Source: Mycobacterium paraseoulense
GTDB taxonomy: Bacteria; Actinomycetota; Actinomycetes; Mycobacteriales; Mycobacteriaceae
Assembly (NCBI RefSeq): GCF_010731655.1
Contig: NZ_AP022619.1
Location: 2,046,001 to 2,110,000, forward strand
Reading direction: 5' to 3'
Length of the DNA: 64,000 bases
Positions 55,535-64,000 of the stretch are shown one piece after another. The translations under genes and the position numbers were made by a program. Numbering within the stretch: the first letter of the stretch is position 1; every line of letters starts with the position of its first letter. Under the pieces are notes generated by a model that saw nothing but the letters and a program-made list of their open reading frames with translations, searched no databases and was not told where the DNA came from.

Positions 55535-56829
55535 TTGCCGGAAGACCTTGACGTGGTGACGGGCTCCCCTACGTCGTCGTCACTCCGCTTCCGGTTGAGA
55601 GCCCAGGCGGTGAGGCCCACGACCACCCCCAACGCCCCGTAGCCCAGGGCCGAGGGCCACCAGGGCTGGGCGGGTTGAGTGGGCTCCTCGTGCGGGCGAA
55701 CACCCAGCACCACCAGGAAGTTGCCGTCGTCGGTCGGGCCCACACCCGGCAGCGACTGAGTCTTGGTCACCCTGATTTGGGCGCTGGCGCTGCTGGAGTC
55801 GTTGATCTGACCCCAGGCCAGGGTGGAGTCGTCCAGCAGGAAGATCGTGTCCCGGCTGCCGGCCGGTTGGCTGTTGTCCATGCCCACCACCGAGACCTGG
55901 CCGACTTCCACGGTCTGGTTGGCGGCGGGGACGGCGACCAAGACGTTCTGATACACCTTCGGCGGTTCCGGCTGCCGGTAGTCCGGGGGTGGGGGGCCGT
56001 TGAAGCCGACGGGCGGCACCGAGCCCCCGCCATAGAAGCTGCCCGACGCCACCCAGCCGTCGCCGACAGCGGTGAACGGGACCACGCCGACGGTGGCGGC
56101 ATCGAGCAAGATGCGGGTACCGGCCGGCAGGTATGCCTCCCGGTCGGCACCGTTGTAGGAGTAGTGGAACGTCATCGCCTGATTCAGCGGGTTGTACAGG
56201 GCCGGACGGCGATAGGCGTCGTCGTAGTCGACGTAGTCCCAGTGCCGCGGCCGGATCAGCCGCTGGTTGTCGACCTTGAGGACGTCAACGTTCTCCCGGT
56301 GGGTGCTGACGACGTTCTGCACCCGCTGGTTGAAGTCGATCTGCTGCGGCGGCTTCGGCGGGTCGGCGGGATTGACGCGCATCGGCGGTGCGGCCTTGGC
56401 CGCCGCGACGGCCGGCGGCGGGACGTCCAGCCCCCGTGGCGGTGCCACCACCGAGACATTTCTGGACGCGTCGGGGCCCGCCGCATTGATCGTCGGAACC
56501 GTGTTGGCGGGCGGCAGATTCGGCGGGATGACCGGCGGCGCGTGCACCGGCTCCGTGTTGGGCGGCTCGTACGGGGGGAGCGCCGGAAGCTGCACCGGCG
56601 CCTCGCTCGGCGACGGCTGAGCCCGGCGGGGCGGCGCGGACTGGGAGCACACGTTGGAGGTGTGATACTGCGCCACCAGATATTGACACCACTGGCAGCT
56701 GGTGGGGTTCGATCCCGCGCCGGCGCACGGAGCCGCCTCGGCCACCCCGATCGTGCCGGCCACCACCGAAAACGGTGCCAACGCTACGGCGGCTGCGGCC
56801 GCGATCCCCGCGAGTTGAAGTCGGCTCAA
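55531..56829 (-). CDS. Exported Pro-rich membrane-anchored protein of unknown function
   Basis: A protein of 432 residues from a TTG at 56829 that overlaps the ybeY stop (TTGA). The first 40 residues ([20 protein letters not shown] and onward to AEAAP) are a signal peptide. A cysteine-rich patch follows ([21 protein letters not shown]), then a Pro-rich region of about 100 residues. A folded domain spans about 190-390, with [20 protein letters not shown] and [20 protein letters not shown]. The single C-terminal helix [18 protein letters not shown] is followed by basic RKRSDDD. I do not recognise a homologue at this place in M. tuberculosis. It is embedded in the ybeY-CorC-era operon with 4-nt overlaps at both ends. 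Confidence 0.75.
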   Translation of the reverse strand: MSRLQLAGIAAAAAVALAPFSVVAGTIGVAEAAPCAGAGSNPTSCQWCQYLVAQYHTSNVCSQSAPPRRAQPSPSEAPVQLPALPPYEPPNTEPVHAPPVIPPNLPPANTVPTINAAGPDASRNVSVVAPPRGLDVPPPAVAAAKAAPPMRVNPADPPKPPQQIDFNQRVQNVVSTHRENVDVLKVDNQRLIRPRHWDYVDYDDAYRRPALYNPLNQAMTFHYSYNGADREAYLPAGTRILLDAATVGVVPFTAVGDGWVASGSFYGGGSVPPVGFNGPPPPDYRQPEPPKVYQNVLVAVPAANQTVEVGQVSVVGMDNSQPAGSRDTIFLLDDSTLAWGQINDSSSASAQIRVTKTQSLPGVGPTDDGNFLVVLGVRPHEEPTQPAQPWWPSALGYGALGVVVGLTAWALNRKRSDDDVGEPVTTSRSSGN

Positions 56830-57383
56830 TTGTCGAAATACCTCGACTTGTCCAGCAACCGGCGATCCCGCTCCAGTTGACGGTCCTGCCGGTAGGCCTC
56901 GACCTGCTCGGCCACCCACTCCTCGAGCAACCGGCCCTGAAGGGCGAACATCTCTTTTTCCTCGTCCGGCTCGCCGTGGTCGTAGCCCAGCAGATGGAGC
57001 ACGCCGTGGATGGTCAGCAACGCCAACTCGTGCCCCAGGCTGTGGCCCGCCGCGTCGGCCTGCCCGGCCGCGAATTCCGGGCACAACACGATGTCGCCCA
57101 GCATCGACGGTCCCGGCTCCGGGGCGTCGGGCCGTCCACCCGGCTCGAGCTCGTCCATCGGGAAACTCATCACGTCCGTCGGCCCGGGCAGGTCCATCCA
57201 GCGCATGTGCAGGTCGGCCATCGCCGCGGTGTCCAGCAGCACCATCGACAGTTCGGCCGCCGGGTTGACGTCCATCTTGGCGATGACGAACCGGGCGACG
57301 CTGATCAACTCCGCCTCGGAGACGTCGACGCCCGACTCGTTGGATACCTCAATGCTCATATGATGCTCGCCGCACTCGATCAC
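56826..57383 (-). CDS. ybeY: Endoribonuclease YbeY
   Basis: A protein of 185 residues from a GTG at 57383, overlapping the phoH stop (GTGA); an ATG at 57359 is an alternative. YbeY is a zinc-dependent RNase needed for 16S rRNA 3' maturation and ribosome quality control. The metal-binding signature H-x3-H-x5-H is visible as [11 protein letters not shown], with the family block [10 protein letters not shown] before it. It corresponds to Rv2367c. Co-translation with PhoH and proximity to Era, all ribosome-linked, is conserved in bacteria. Confidence 0.93.
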   Translation of the reverse strand: MIECGEHHMSIEVSNESGVDVSEAELISVARFVIAKMDVNPAAELSMVLLDTAAMADLHMRWMDLPGPTDVMSFPMDELEPGGRPDAPEPGPSMLGDIVLCPEFAAGQADAAGHSLGHELALLTIHGVLHLLGYDHGEPDEEKEMFALQGRLLEEWVAEQVEAYRQDRQLERDRRLLDKSRYFDN

Positions 57384-58441
57384 CGGCGCCCGCGGGAGCC
57401 CGACGCCCGCCGGGCCGCCCGGTTCATCGCCAGCCCGGGCTCTTCGAATTTCGCGTAGGCGTCGACGATTTCGGAGACCAGCCGGTGGCGCACCACGTCC
57501 ACACTGGTCAGCTCCGCGATATGGATGTCCTCGACGCTGTCCAGGATCTCGATCGCCGACCGCAGGCCCGACCTGGCGCCGCCGGGAAGATCGACCTGCG
57601 TGATGTCCCCGGTGATGACCATCTTCGACCCGAAGCCCAGCCGGGTGAGGAACATCTTCATCTGCTCGGCCGTGGTGTTCTGCGCCTCGTCGAGCACGAT
57701 GAAAGCCGAATTCAGCGTGCGGCCACGCATATACGCCAGCGGCGCCACCTCGATGACCCCGGCCGACATCAGCTTCGGGATCAGCTCGGGATCCATCATG
57801 TCGTACAGCGCGTCATACAGCGGCCGCAGGTACGGGTCGATCTTCTCGCTCAGTGTGCCCGGCAAAAAGCCAAGGCGCTCACCGGCTTCCACCGCCGGGC
57901 GGGTCAGGATGATGCGGTTGACCTGCTTGGTCTGCAGCGCGCTGACCGCTTTGGCCATCGCCAGATAGGTCTTGCCGGTGCCGGCCGGACCGACCCCGAA
58001 GACGATGGTGTTGGCGTCGATCGCGTCGACGTAACGCTTCTGGTTGAGCGTCTTGGGCCGGATCGTCTTGCCGCGCCGCGACAGGATGTCCAGGGTGAGC
58101 ACTTCGGCCGGCGACTCGTTGTCGGTGCCGGCCAGCATGGCGACGCTGTGGCGAACCACCTCCGGCGTCAGCGGCTGACCGTTGGCGACGATCGCGACCA
58201 GCTCGGTGATCGCCCGCTCGGCCAGCGCGACGTCGGCCGACTCACCCGAGACCGTCACGGCGTTGCCACGCACGTGCAGGTCGGCGTTCAGGCTGCGTTC
58301 CAACGCGCGGAGGTTTTCGTCTGCCGAGCCCAACAAGCCGACGACGACATCGGGCGGAACATCGATGCTGCTGCGTACCTGGGCGGCGTTGGCCTGGAGG
58401 CCTCCGGCTGCGTCAACAGCGCTGGTCTCGCGGGGCGTCAC
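57380..58441 (-). CDS. phoH: PhoH-like ATPase
   Basis: A protein of 353 residues from a GTG at 58441. Walker A is [17 protein letters not shown] (near residue 148), and Walker B lies in [16 protein letters not shown]. Conserved [20 protein letters not shown] and RGRTLNSAF complete the PhoH domain. An N-terminal KH-like segment ([22 protein letters not shown]) suggests RNA binding. It corresponds to Rv2368c (phoH1). It probably acts as an RNA-linked ATPase with YbeY in rRNA processing. Confidence 0.93.
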   Translation of the reverse strand: MTPRETSAVDAAGGLQANAAQVRSSIDVPPDVVVGLLGSADENLRALERSLNADLHVRGNAVTVSGESADVALAERAITELVAIVANGQPLTPEVVRHSVAMLAGTDNESPAEVLTLDILSRRGKTIRPKTLNQKRYVDAIDANTIVFGVGPAGTGKTYLAMAKAVSALQTKQVNRIILTRPAVEAGERLGFLPGTLSEKIDPYLRPLYDALYDMMDPELIPKLMSAGVIEVAPLAYMRGRTLNSAFIVLDEAQNTTAEQMKMFLTRLGFGSKMVITGDITQVDLPGGARSGLRSAIEILDSVEDIHIAELTSVDVVRHRLVSEIVDAYAKFEEPGLAMNRAARRASGSRGRR

Positions 58442-58538
58442 GTGGCTCTCGATGCCTGCTTTCTCGGCTTGTCGGTGGTTTGCTCGGCTGCCTCAGTCTA
58501 CGCCCGGGCCCCACGTTGGTCAGCTTTCAGCCGCGGAT

Positions 58539-59300
58539 TTACAGGCTCGAAGCCTCGTCCCATCGCGGGGTGAGCACCCCGAGCGCCCCCAGGGCCACCG
58601 CCGCGGCGGTCGACGTGCGCAGCACCTGGGGGCCCAGCCGCACCGGTGTCGCCCCGGCCTGGGTCAGCGCGGCGATCTCGTCGGGCGCGATGCCGCCTTC
58701 GGGACCCACGACCAGCAGCAACGCGTTCGCGTGCGCCACGTCGATGCCGGTCAGCGGGCCGGTCGCCGACTCGTGCAACGCCAGCACCACCGCCCCGGCG
58801 GCCACCTCGTCGCGGATCCGCTGGGCCAGCTGCGCGGTGGACAGCACGCCGTCGACGGGCGGGATGTGCGCCCGCCGGGATTGCCGGGCCGCCGAACGGG
58901 CGACGGCACGCCACCGGCGCAGGCCCTTGTCCGCGCGGGCGCCCTGCCAACTCGCCACGCACCGGGCCGCCTGCCAGGCCAGGAACGCGTCGGCGCCGGC
59001 CTCGGTGGCCAGCTCGACGGCCAACTCCGAGCGGTCGGACTTCGGCAGCGCCTGGACCACGGTTACCGCCGGCCGGGCGGGCGCGACGCTCCAGCGCTTC
59101 AGCACCCGGGCCCGCAGGCCGTCGCGACCGGCGTGCTCGACCTCGCAGTGCGCCAGGCCGCCGGCCCCGTCGCCGAGGGCCAGTTGTTCGCCGGGACGGA
59201 TCCGGCGGACGGTGGCGGCGTGGAACCCCTCGTCACCCTCGAGGACGGCCAGCGAGCCGACATCGGGCAGCGCGTCGACGTAGAACAGCGTCGCCACCAT
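58539..59300 (-). CDS. rsmE: 16S rRNA m3U1498 methyltransferase RsmE
   Basis: A protein of 253 residues. It is a SPOUT-fold methyltransferase that methylates U1498 of 16S rRNA with SAM. The knot motifs are [20 protein letters not shown] and [19 protein letters not shown]. The N-terminal PUA-like domain (about 1-75) is [20 protein letters not shown] and onward. It corresponds to Rv2372c and lies directly after dnaJ2 with 18 nt between. Confidence 0.93.
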   Translation of the reverse strand: MVATLFYVDALPDVGSLAVLEGDEGFHAATVRRIRPGEQLALGDGAGGLAHCEVEHAGRDGLRARVLKRWSVAPARPAVTVVQALPKSDRSELAVELATEAGADAFLAWQAARCVASWQGARADKGLRRWRAVARSAARQSRRAHIPPVDGVLSTAQLAQRIRDEVAAGAVVLALHESATGPLTGIDVAHANALLLVVGPEGGIAPDEIAALTQAGATPVRLGPQVLRTSTAAAVALGALGVLTPRWDEASSL

Positions 59301-59318
59301 GTGCGGGGCCCCGGCGAC

Positions 59319-60464
59319 TCAGCGACCGGTGAAGGTTTCGCGCAGCCGGCTGAACAGCCCACCGCCCCCGTGCGTGGAGCGGACCTCGGGCACGTCGCGG
59401 CTGCGGCGGGTCTTCAGCTCGCGCAGCAGTTCGGTGTCGTGGTGGTCCAGCCGGGTGGGCACCACCACCTCGACGTGGACGTGCAGATCACCCCGGGTGC
59501 CCGAGCGTAGGTGCGGCATCCCGTGGCCACGCAGCGCGATGACCGAATTCGGTTGCGTGCCGGGCGGAATGGCGACCTCGCTGATGCCGTCCAGGATGGC
59601 GTCGATGGTGATGGTGGCGCCCAGAGCCGCGTCGACCATGGGCACCGACACCGTGCAGTGCAGGTCGTCACCTTCGCGCACGAAGACGTCGTGCGGCTGC
59701 TCGTGCACCTCGACGTACAGGTCGCCGGCCGGCCCACCCCCGGGCCCGACCTCGCCCTGGGCGGCGAGCCGCACCCGCATGCCGTCGCCGACCCCGGCGG
59801 GGATCTTGACGCTGATCTCACGGCGGGCCCGCACCCGGCCGTCACCCATGCACTGATGGCAGGGGTCGGGGATGACGACACCGACGCCGCGGCAGGTGGG
59901 ACAGGGCCGCGAGGTCATCACCTGGCCCAGCAGCGAGCGCTGCACCGTCTGTACCTCGCCGCGGCCGCCGCACGTGTCGCACGGGACCGGCACCGAATCA
60001 CCGTTGGTGCCCTTGCCCTGGCAGCGATCACAGAGCACCGCGGTGTCGACGGTGACCTGCTTGGTCACCCCGGTCGCGCACTCTTCGAGGTCCAGACGCA
60101 TCCGCAGCAGCGAGTCCGAGCCGGGCCGCACCCGTCCCATGGGGCCGCGGGAGGCCGCGCCGCCGCTGAAGCCGCCGCCGAAGAACGCCTCGAACACGTC
60201 GCCCAGGCCGCCGAAACCGCCGCCGAAGCCGCCGCCCGCCGCGGCGTTCTCCAACGGATCACCACCCAGGTCGACGATGCGCCGTTTCTCGGGGTCGCTC
60301 AGCACCTCGTAGGCGACGCTGATCTCCTTGAACTTCGCCTGTGCGGCCTCATCCGGGTTGACGTCGGGATGCAACTCGCGCGCCAACTTGCGGTACGCGC
60401 GCTTGATCTCCGCGTCGCCGGCGTTTCTGCTCACGCCGAGCAGCCCGTAATAGTCGCGTGCCAC
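59319..60464 (-). CDS. dnaJ2: Hsp40 co-chaperone DnaJ2
   Basis: A protein of 381 residues from GTG 60464, with AGGAGAG 6 nt upstream. It has the J domain with HPD in [11 protein letters not shown] and a Gly/Phe region [15 protein letters not shown]. Four CxxCxGxG-type zinc modules follow ([36 protein letters not shown]). It is a type I DnaJ, stimulates DnaK ATPase and binds unfolded proteins. It corresponds to Rv2373c. It is in one operon with hrcA, 58 nt upstream. Confidence 0.95.
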   Translation of the reverse strand: MARDYYGLLGVSRNAGDAEIKRAYRKLARELHPDVNPDEAAQAKFKEISVAYEVLSDPEKRRIVDLGGDPLENAAAGGGFGGGFGGLGDVFEAFFGGGFSGGAASRGPMGRVRPGSDSLLRMRLDLEECATGVTKQVTVDTAVLCDRCQGKGTNGDSVPVPCDTCGGRGEVQTVQRSLLGQVMTSRPCPTCRGVGVVIPDPCHQCMGDGRVRARREISVKIPAGVGDGMRVRLAAQGEVGPGGGPAGDLYVEVHEQPHDVFVREGDDLHCTVSVPMVDAALGATITIDAILDGISEVAIPPGTQPNSVIALRGHGMPHLRSGTRGDLHVHVEVVVPTRLDHHDTELLRELKTRRSRDVPEVRSTHGGGGLFSRLRETFTGR

Positions 60465-60522
60465 GCCTGACTCTCCTAAACCTGGTCCTTATCCCGCGCC
60501 TGCGCATGCTGCGGGTGCGCGT

Positions 60523-61560
<1,038 letters not shown>

Positions 61561-61759
61561 TCACCTCCCTGCACCGCGTTGACCGGTCCATTTTACGGGT
61601 CTCGAGTCGTGCTAAGCGTTACCAGCGGCGGCCGTCGGGGCGGTCCGTCGGCGGCGCCCCCGCGATTCGGGCGGCATCGACGCCGCCGACGCGTCTTCGG
61701 GCTAGCCTGTCCAGCATGAACCGGTCCGGTCCTGGCATCGCGTCGCGGAAGATCGGCCC

Positions 61760-62074
61760 ATGATCTTCAAGGGCGTGCGCGACGGCAAGCCGTATCCCGA
61801 GCACGGGCTGTCCTACCGGGACTGGTCCCAGATTCCGCCGCAACAGATCCGGCTCGACGAGCTGGTCACCACCACGACGGTGCTCGCGCTGGACCGCCTG
61901 CTTTCGGAGGACTCGACCTTCTACGGCGACCTGTTCCCGCACGCGGTGCGGTGGAAGGGCGTCACCTATCTCGAGGACGGCCTGCACCGGGCGGTCCGGG
62001 CGGCGCTGCGGAATCGCACCGTGCTGCATGCCCGGGTGTTCGACATGGACATGGCGCCGGGGGCGCCCCGGTAA
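61760..62074 (+). CDS. Conserved hypothetical protein (Rv2375-like)
   Basis: A protein of 104 residues starting MIFKGVRDGKPYPEHGLSYR. No signal peptide or membrane helix. The C-terminal half has conserved-looking LERLL-type helix LALDRLLSEDS and RWKGVTYLEDGLHRAVRAAL. It corresponds to Rv2375, of unknown function, which has the same length. It lies 205 nt from the divergent hrcA start; that gap shows no other gene. Confidence 0.82.
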   Translation: MIFKGVRDGKPYPEHGLSYRDWSQIPPQQIRLDELVTTTTVLALDRLLSEDSTFYGDLFPHAVRWKGVTYLEDGLHRAVRAALRNRTVLHARVFDMDMAPGAPR

Positions 62075-62153
62075 CCGGTCACGTTTGCGCGCCGGCGGGT
62101 GTCGACTGGGTGAGGACGTTAGTTCACACCGCAACCTGCTAGGGAGGATCACC

Positions 62154-62753
62154 ATGTCCCGGTTGCCAGGGGTCTCCGACCGCGACGCCGGCCTGGGGGC
62201 CAAGATCGCCTTCTTCTTCACCAAGCGCAAGCTGGCGCAGATGACCGGTCTGCAGACGGCCGGGATGCTGGAGCCGCTGCGGATGTACGCGCACATCCCC
62301 CGGCTGCTCAGCGCATACGGGCGGCTCGAGCAGGCCGAATCGAAGCTGGACATCCTCAGCCCCCGGCACCGCGCGCTCGCGGAGCTGAAATCGGCGACGA
62401 CGGTGCGCTGCGAGTACTGCATCGACCTCGGTTCACAGATCGCCCGCCAGTGGGGCATCACCGACGAGGAACTGCTCGCCCTGTCGGACTATCGAAACGC
62501 CGCGTGCTTCTCCGACGTCGACAAGCTGATCCTCGAATACGCCACCGCGATCAGCCGGACCCCCGTCGAGGTCAGCGACGAGCTTTTCGACGCGTTGCGC
62601 GCGCATTTCGACACCGCCCAGCTCGTCGGGCTCACCCACGTCATCACGCTGGGCAATCTGCGCGCGCGCTTCAACCTGGCGCTCGGGATCGGCTCGTCCG
62701 GCTTCTCCGGCAACCGGGTCTGCGCCATCCCCGATACCGCCGGTGGCGCGTGA
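62154..62753 (+). CDS. Carboxymuconolactone decarboxylase-family protein
   Basis: A protein of 199 residues from ATG 62154, with AGGGAGGA about 6 nt upstream. It has the CMD/AhpD-like redox motif VRCEYCIDLGSQIARQWG (C-x2-C) at about residue 85 and a helical fold of about 180 residues. Such proteins are often oxidoreductases paired with ECF41-type sigma factors. The next gene is such a sigma factor, overlapping by 4 nt, so this is the likely target and partner of that sigma. Substrate unknown. Confidence 0.8.
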   Translation: MSRLPGVSDRDAGLGAKIAFFFTKRKLAQMTGLQTAGMLEPLRMYAHIPRLLSAYGRLEQAESKLDILSPRHRALAELKSATTVRCEYCIDLGSQIARQWGITDEELLALSDYRNAACFSDVDKLILEYATAISRTPVEVSDELFDALRAHFDTAQLVGLTHVITLGNLRARFNLALGIGSSGFSGNRVCAIPDTAGGA

Positions 62754-63634
62754 GGGTGGACGCGTCCGTCGCGGCGCGTTTCGAGGCGGCGCGACCGCAG
62801 CTGGGCGCCATCGCCTACCGCATGCTGGGCTCGATCGACGACGCCCAGGACGCCGTGCAGGAAGCGTGGCTGCGGCTGAGCGGCACCGGTAGCGACGGTA
62901 TCGCCAACCTGGACGCGTGGCTGACCACCGTGGTGGCCCGCATCTCGTTGAACATGCTGCGCGACCGCCGCACGCGCGGCCGGACCGTGGCCCTGCCGGA
63001 TCCGATCGTGGAGGCCGAGGACGAGTTCGACCCCGAACACCGGGCGATGCTGGCCGACTCGGTCGGGCTGGCGTTGTTCGTGGTGCTGGACACGCTGCCG
63101 CCGGAGCAGCGCCTGGCGTTTGTCCTGCACGACGTGTTCGCCGTGCCGTTCGATCAGATCGCGCCCATCGTCGGCCGGACGCCGGAGGCGACCCGCAAGC
63201 TGGCCAGCCGCGCACGCCGGCGCATCGAAGAGGCCGACCCGGCTCCCGACGGTGACATGGTCGCCCAGCGGGAGGCGGTGGACGCCTTCTTCGCGGCGGG
63301 CCGAAGCGGCGACTTCGACCGCCTGGTAGCGGTGCTCCACCCCGACGTGGTGTTGCGCGGCGACTTCGGGCCCGGCACCACAGGTTTCCGCACCGAGGGC
63401 GCGTCCGCCGTGGCGAAGCTGGCCCGCGGCTACGCGGGCCCGGATCGCCAGGTGCGCGCCGCGACCGTCAACGGCGCGGCGGGGGCGGTGATCTTTGCCG
63501 CCGGCCGCGCGACAGCGATCATGGGCTTCGTCGTGCGCGACGGCCTGATCGCCTCGATCGACGTGCTGGCCGACCCCGTACGCGTCGCTCGCGCCGCCCG
63601 ATCAGGCCCGCGCGAGCCGCGCGCCGATCACTGA
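62750..63634 (+). CDS. ECF sigma factor with SnoaL-like C-terminal extension (ECF41/SigJ type)
   Basis: A protein of 294 residues from GTG 62750, overlapping the previous stop (GTGA). Sigma region 2 spans [28 protein letters not shown] to WLRLSG. Region 4 is [22 protein letters not shown] with [15 protein letters not shown]. The linker ALPDPIV resembles the WLPEP motif of ECF41. The roughly 110-residue C-terminal SnoaL-like domain ([20 protein letters not shown]) senses signals or autoregulates activity in that group. No anti-sigma gene follows. Pairing with a CMD protein fits the known ECF41 arrangement. Confidence 0.85.
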   Translation: MRVDASVAARFEAARPQLGAIAYRMLGSIDDAQDAVQEAWLRLSGTGSDGIANLDAWLTTVVARISLNMLRDRRTRGRTVALPDPIVEAEDEFDPEHRAMLADSVGLALFVVLDTLPPEQRLAFVLHDVFAVPFDQIAPIVGRTPEATRKLASRARRRIEEADPAPDGDMVAQREAVDAFFAAGRSGDFDRLVAVLHPDVVLRGDFGPGTTGFRTEGASAVAKLARGYAGPDRQVRAATVNGAAGAVIFAAGRATAIMGFVVRDGLIASIDVLADPVRVARAARSGPREPRADH

Positions 63635-64000
63635 CCGGCGGCCTGCAGCAGCTCCATCGCCGACGCCCGCGACAGCACCCAGCCGCCCTGGTTGACGAAC
63701 GTGACACTCTGGGTCACCGGCGACGTGAGCTTCGGACCGGAGACCGCGACGTCGGCGGTCGCCGAACCGGCCGCGGCCGGCTGGATGTTCGTGACGTCGA
63801 ACGACAGGGGCAGGTCACCGTTCTTGGCCGCCTTCTGCAGCTTCTTGTCGGCGACGTGCGCCTCGATCCCGCTGATGCCACCCTGCACCAGGTTGCTCTT
63901 GCTGGAGAAGGAGACGCTCGGGTCGGCCAGGCTGTTCAGCACACCGGTCAGCTGGTCGGCGGTCGGGACGTCGGCGGCCAGGGCCGGGTCCTGCGGCAAC
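63628..64000 (-). CDS. cfp2: Low-molecular-weight secreted antigen Cfp2/MTB12 (partial)
   Basis: The last 123 residues of the protein, running off the window edge. [21 protein letters not shown] and [19 protein letters not shown] lead to the terminal [20 protein letters not shown] and QAAG. This matches the MTB12 family in the last half of M. tuberculosis Rv2376c. It is a secreted immunogenic protein of unknown biochemical role. The signal peptide is outside the window. The stop overlaps the sigma-factor gene end by a few nucleotides. Confidence 0.92.
   Translation of the reverse strand, partial: LPQDPALAADVPTADQLTGVLNSLADPSVSFSSKSNLVQGGISGIEAHVADKKLQKAAKNGDLPLSFDVTNIQPAAAGSATADVAVSGPKLTSPVTQSVTFVNQGGWVLSRASAMELLQAAGQ

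Noticed and set aside
62074..62153. ECF41 promoter before the CMD gene
   Set aside because: TGTCGAC followed by CGTT is present, but the spacing of about 10 nt is too short for the known promoter; no other pair fits well.

Overview
This window is high-GC chromosomal DNA from a Mycobacterium, most likely a slow-growing non-tuberculous species of the M. avium type. Three things point there: a PPE protein with the SVP-type motif, secreted DUF732 proteins and Cfp2/MTB12, and a gene order that largely follows M. tuberculosis Rv2314c to Rv2376c. I compared with M. tuberculosis from memory, so locus correspondences are established knowledge rather than search results. The species cannot be named from the sequence alone.

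Layout. 1-5.7 kb: the end of an MgtC/DUF4010-type membrane protein, two tandem secreted DUF732 proteins, an AhpD-like protein and the TldD/TldE protease pair. 5.7-8.8 kb: the uspABC amino-sugar importer, with a small palindromic insert between uspB and uspC. 8.8-13.9 kb: an arginine/ornithine catabolic operon (amidinotransferase-family hydrolase, rocD, rocE, universal stress protein) divergent from an Lrp/AsnC regulator. 14-19.8 kb: a sulfatase, an SRPBCC protein, an ECF-type ABC transporter and a MarR regulator. 19.8-25.4 kb: an FHA/ABC protein with eroded ATPase motifs, a phytase-like lipoprotein and a large acyl-CoA dehydrogenase.

25.4-35.8 kb is a nitrate and sulfur assimilation block. 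It holds a NarK transporter, LppP, and a giant single-chain nitrate reductase with a fused diflavin reductase (NasN type). Behind this lies a 91-codon internally deleted copy of the same gene that has kept its own promoter box and start. Then come trehalose sulfotransferase Stf0, a poly-cysteine leader peptide, cysK, cysE and a thioredoxin-like protein. NarK and NasN would supply nitrite for nitrogen assimilation. CysE and CysK make cysteine, and the leader peptide probably senses it.

35.8-64 kb is mostly conserved core: malic enzyme, tRNA-Asn, dnaG, a short sodC-like lipoprotein, dgt, a TPM-domain protein, a PPE gene with an orphan SVP-tail gene, glyS, the zinc regulators smtB and zur, uppS, recO, amiA2, era, a CorC-like protein, ybeY, phoH, rsmE, dnaJ2 and hrcA. 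At the end sit a carboxymuconolactone-decarboxylase/ECF-sigma pair and the truncated cfp2 gene. Many adjacent genes overlap by 4 nt (GTGA, ATGA or TTGA), indicating translationally coupled operons. I saw no CRISPR array, prophage or complete insertion sequence.
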